The notes beneath the pieces are model-generated. The model had not been told where the DNA came from. It saw only the letters and a program-made list of their open reading frames with translations, and ran no database searches. A stretch of DNA of 64,000 nucleotides from Cornus controversa. Its lineage: Eukaryota > Streptophyta > Magnoliopsida > Cornales > Cornaceae. Shown here in pieces: positions 63,601-64,000 of the stretch (position 1 is the stretch's first letter; each line of letters starts with the position of its first letter). The position numbers and the translations under genes are program-made. The stretch is taken from the NCBI GenBank assembly GCA_026545225.1, contig CM048845.1, positions 124,980,533-125,044,532 of the forward strand. Direction: 5' to 3'.

Positions 63601-64000
63601 CCTCAAAATATTCCTACGACTTTAAAGAGAGATGGAAGCGACTTCTCTGCAGCTATAATGGGTGCTTTATTCAGGGCACACCAAGTCACAATTTGGACAG
63701 ATGTTGACGGTGTTTACAGTGCAGACCCCAGAAAAGGTTTGAAGTGATCTGTTTATTTGTGTATTTTAAGTCATGTAAATATTCCATTCTCCTGAATTTG
63801 TCTCTGAGAACTGCTTTGATCCTTTTTATTGTATATTGAGAATCTACTTCCTTTAAATACAATTCTTACAACATCATTTGGATGATGGGAGGTAACTTTT
63901 AGGAAAATTCAGTTACAATGTTAACCTGTAGTTTGATCTGAAGGACGTTTCTTCTGCAGTTAGTGAGGCTGTTATACTGAGGACATTGTCTTATCAAGAG
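55868..64000 (+). CDS. AK-HSDH: Bifunctional aspartokinase / homoserine dehydrogenase, plastid, 5' part
   Basis: Exons: 55868-56001, 58631-58698, 58803-59177, 63251-63339, 63433-63736, 63960-beyond 64000; in frame through about residue 337. The start MALSSSISLSSSYSLSPNTL is a typical chloroplast transit peptide. Exon 2, only 68 bases (MGSFCQWGRRVSSNIHTFA), is needed to bridge phase 2 to phase 1. The aspartokinase domain begins WSVHKFGGTCVGSSERI (KFGGTCVG at 90-97) and continues with VVSAMSKVTDMMYDLIYKAQ, RAIYIAGHATESFTDF, VVGHGELWSAQM, IIATGFIASTPQNIPTTLKR, DGSDFSAAI and IWTDVDGVYSADPRK. It catalyses the first and third steps of the aspartate pathway to Thr, Met, Lys and Ile in plastids, and the family is feedback-inhibited by threonine. 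The ACT and homoserine dehydrogenase domains lie beyond the window. Intron 3 is 4.1 kb with transposons. Confidence 0.95.
56685..57000 (+). mobile_element. RTE-type LINE remnant in AK-HSDH intron 1
   Basis: Broken translation gives MLR-stop-MCGGRN, LDWFKCLRKATEYALIM and GIHVADSNT, collinear with the RTE LINE C-terminal region seen at 1145-1583. Heavily decayed. Confidence 0.5.
59590..59737. mobile_element. 148 bp hAT-type MITE with perfect 8 bp target duplication
   Basis: Begins CAGGGGCGGAACCAG and ends GGTCTGCCCCTG (inverted termini). Flanked by TTCACATG at 59582-59589 and 59738-59745. Located in AK-HSDH intron 3. Confidence 0.88.
59750..59912. mobile_element. Possible solo LTR or LTR fragment (copia-like)
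   Basis: A TGTTAGAAATATAG start and TATTCTAACA end (inverted TGTTAGAA/TTCTAACA) bound 163 bases with leader-like sequence. The sequence after it (CCTTCCTCAAACTCAAAG, CTAACTTGAGTTTGGAGAC) resembles the downstream part of such elements. No second LTR or target duplication was found. Confidence 0.4.
60636..60685. repeat. (TA)n microsatellite, about 25 units
   Basis: Uninterrupted alternating TA of about 50 bases in AK-HSDH intron 3. Confidence 0.95.
61118..62460 (-). mobile_element. L1-type LINE reverse transcriptase remnant
   Basis: Minus-strand translation, with stops and frame shifts, gives ordered L1 reverse transcriptase blocks: FHVLIPKKG, EEFQTYQFG, DIKKAYIMLIGKNF, SSRGLR with SPLLFCS, and a decayed FADD region. 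It ends near a T-run at 61118, the expected position of an A tail on the minus strand. Inserted antisense in AK-HSDH intron 3; inactive. Confidence 0.7.
62580..62599. repeat. Perfect 20 bp palindrome
   Basis: CCAAGTCCCTAGGGACTTGG is its own reverse complement; a near copy (GATTCCCTAGGGACCTGG) follows at about 62613-62630. It lies in a GACTCG-rich block (62570-62720) that looks like a transposon remnant. Confidence 0.85.

Noticed and set aside
1-64000. CRISPR arrays, operons, riboswitches or phage genes
   Set aside because: The DNA is a eukaryotic nuclear region. The repeats seen are tandem duplications and transposons with no regular spacer structure.

Overview
This window is nuclear DNA of a flowering plant, most likely a eudicot. 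It is AT-rich, its genes have many GT-AG introns, and several products carry chloroplast, mitochondrial or secretory presequences. The long introns and intergenic gaps are filled with small plant transposons. I do not name a species.

Layout. (1) 1-2903: 3' part of a VPS29 retromer gene (+). (2) 4758-11197: a complete 10-exon gene (-) for a plastid-targeted homologue of archaeal-type (class II) 3-dehydroquinate synthase, 408 aa. (3) 13078-20747: two tandem aldose 1-epimerase (mutarotase) genes (+), 363 and 359 aa, followed by a decayed third copy near 21330-21650. (4) 22589-29253: a RAD6-type ubiquitin-conjugating enzyme gene (-), 152 aa, 5 coding exons. (5) 35847-47735: an 11-exon gene (+) for a mitochondrial GUF1/LepA-like translation GTPase, 680 aa, with a short upstream ORF. 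(6) 53916-54470: a broken GRAM-domain (GEM-like) pseudogene (-). (7) 55868-64000: the 5' part of a plastid aspartokinase/homoserine dehydrogenase gene (+), running off the window. Every exon chain given was checked for reading-frame continuity, splice dinucleotides and total length.

These are unrelated housekeeping genes rather than a functional cluster; only the mutarotases form a family array. Shared biology is limited to plastid amino-acid metabolism (the dehydroquinate-synthase homologue and the aspartate-pathway enzyme).

The rest is transposon-derived. I find two tRNA-type SINE copies with perfect 10-12 bp target duplications, a hAT-type MITE with a perfect 8 bp target duplication, and a MITE with a 3 bp duplication. 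There is a long-TIR element present in two copies (one split by nested insertions), remnants of RTE- and L1-type LINEs, and many local tandem duplications. The most striking item is a recent plastid ycf2 fragment sitting inside a small inverted-repeat element in a GUF1 intron. An empty relative of that element lies about 2.5 kb away. I found no CRISPR array, operon or other prokaryotic feature, no tRNA or rRNA gene, and no clear new enzymatic system.
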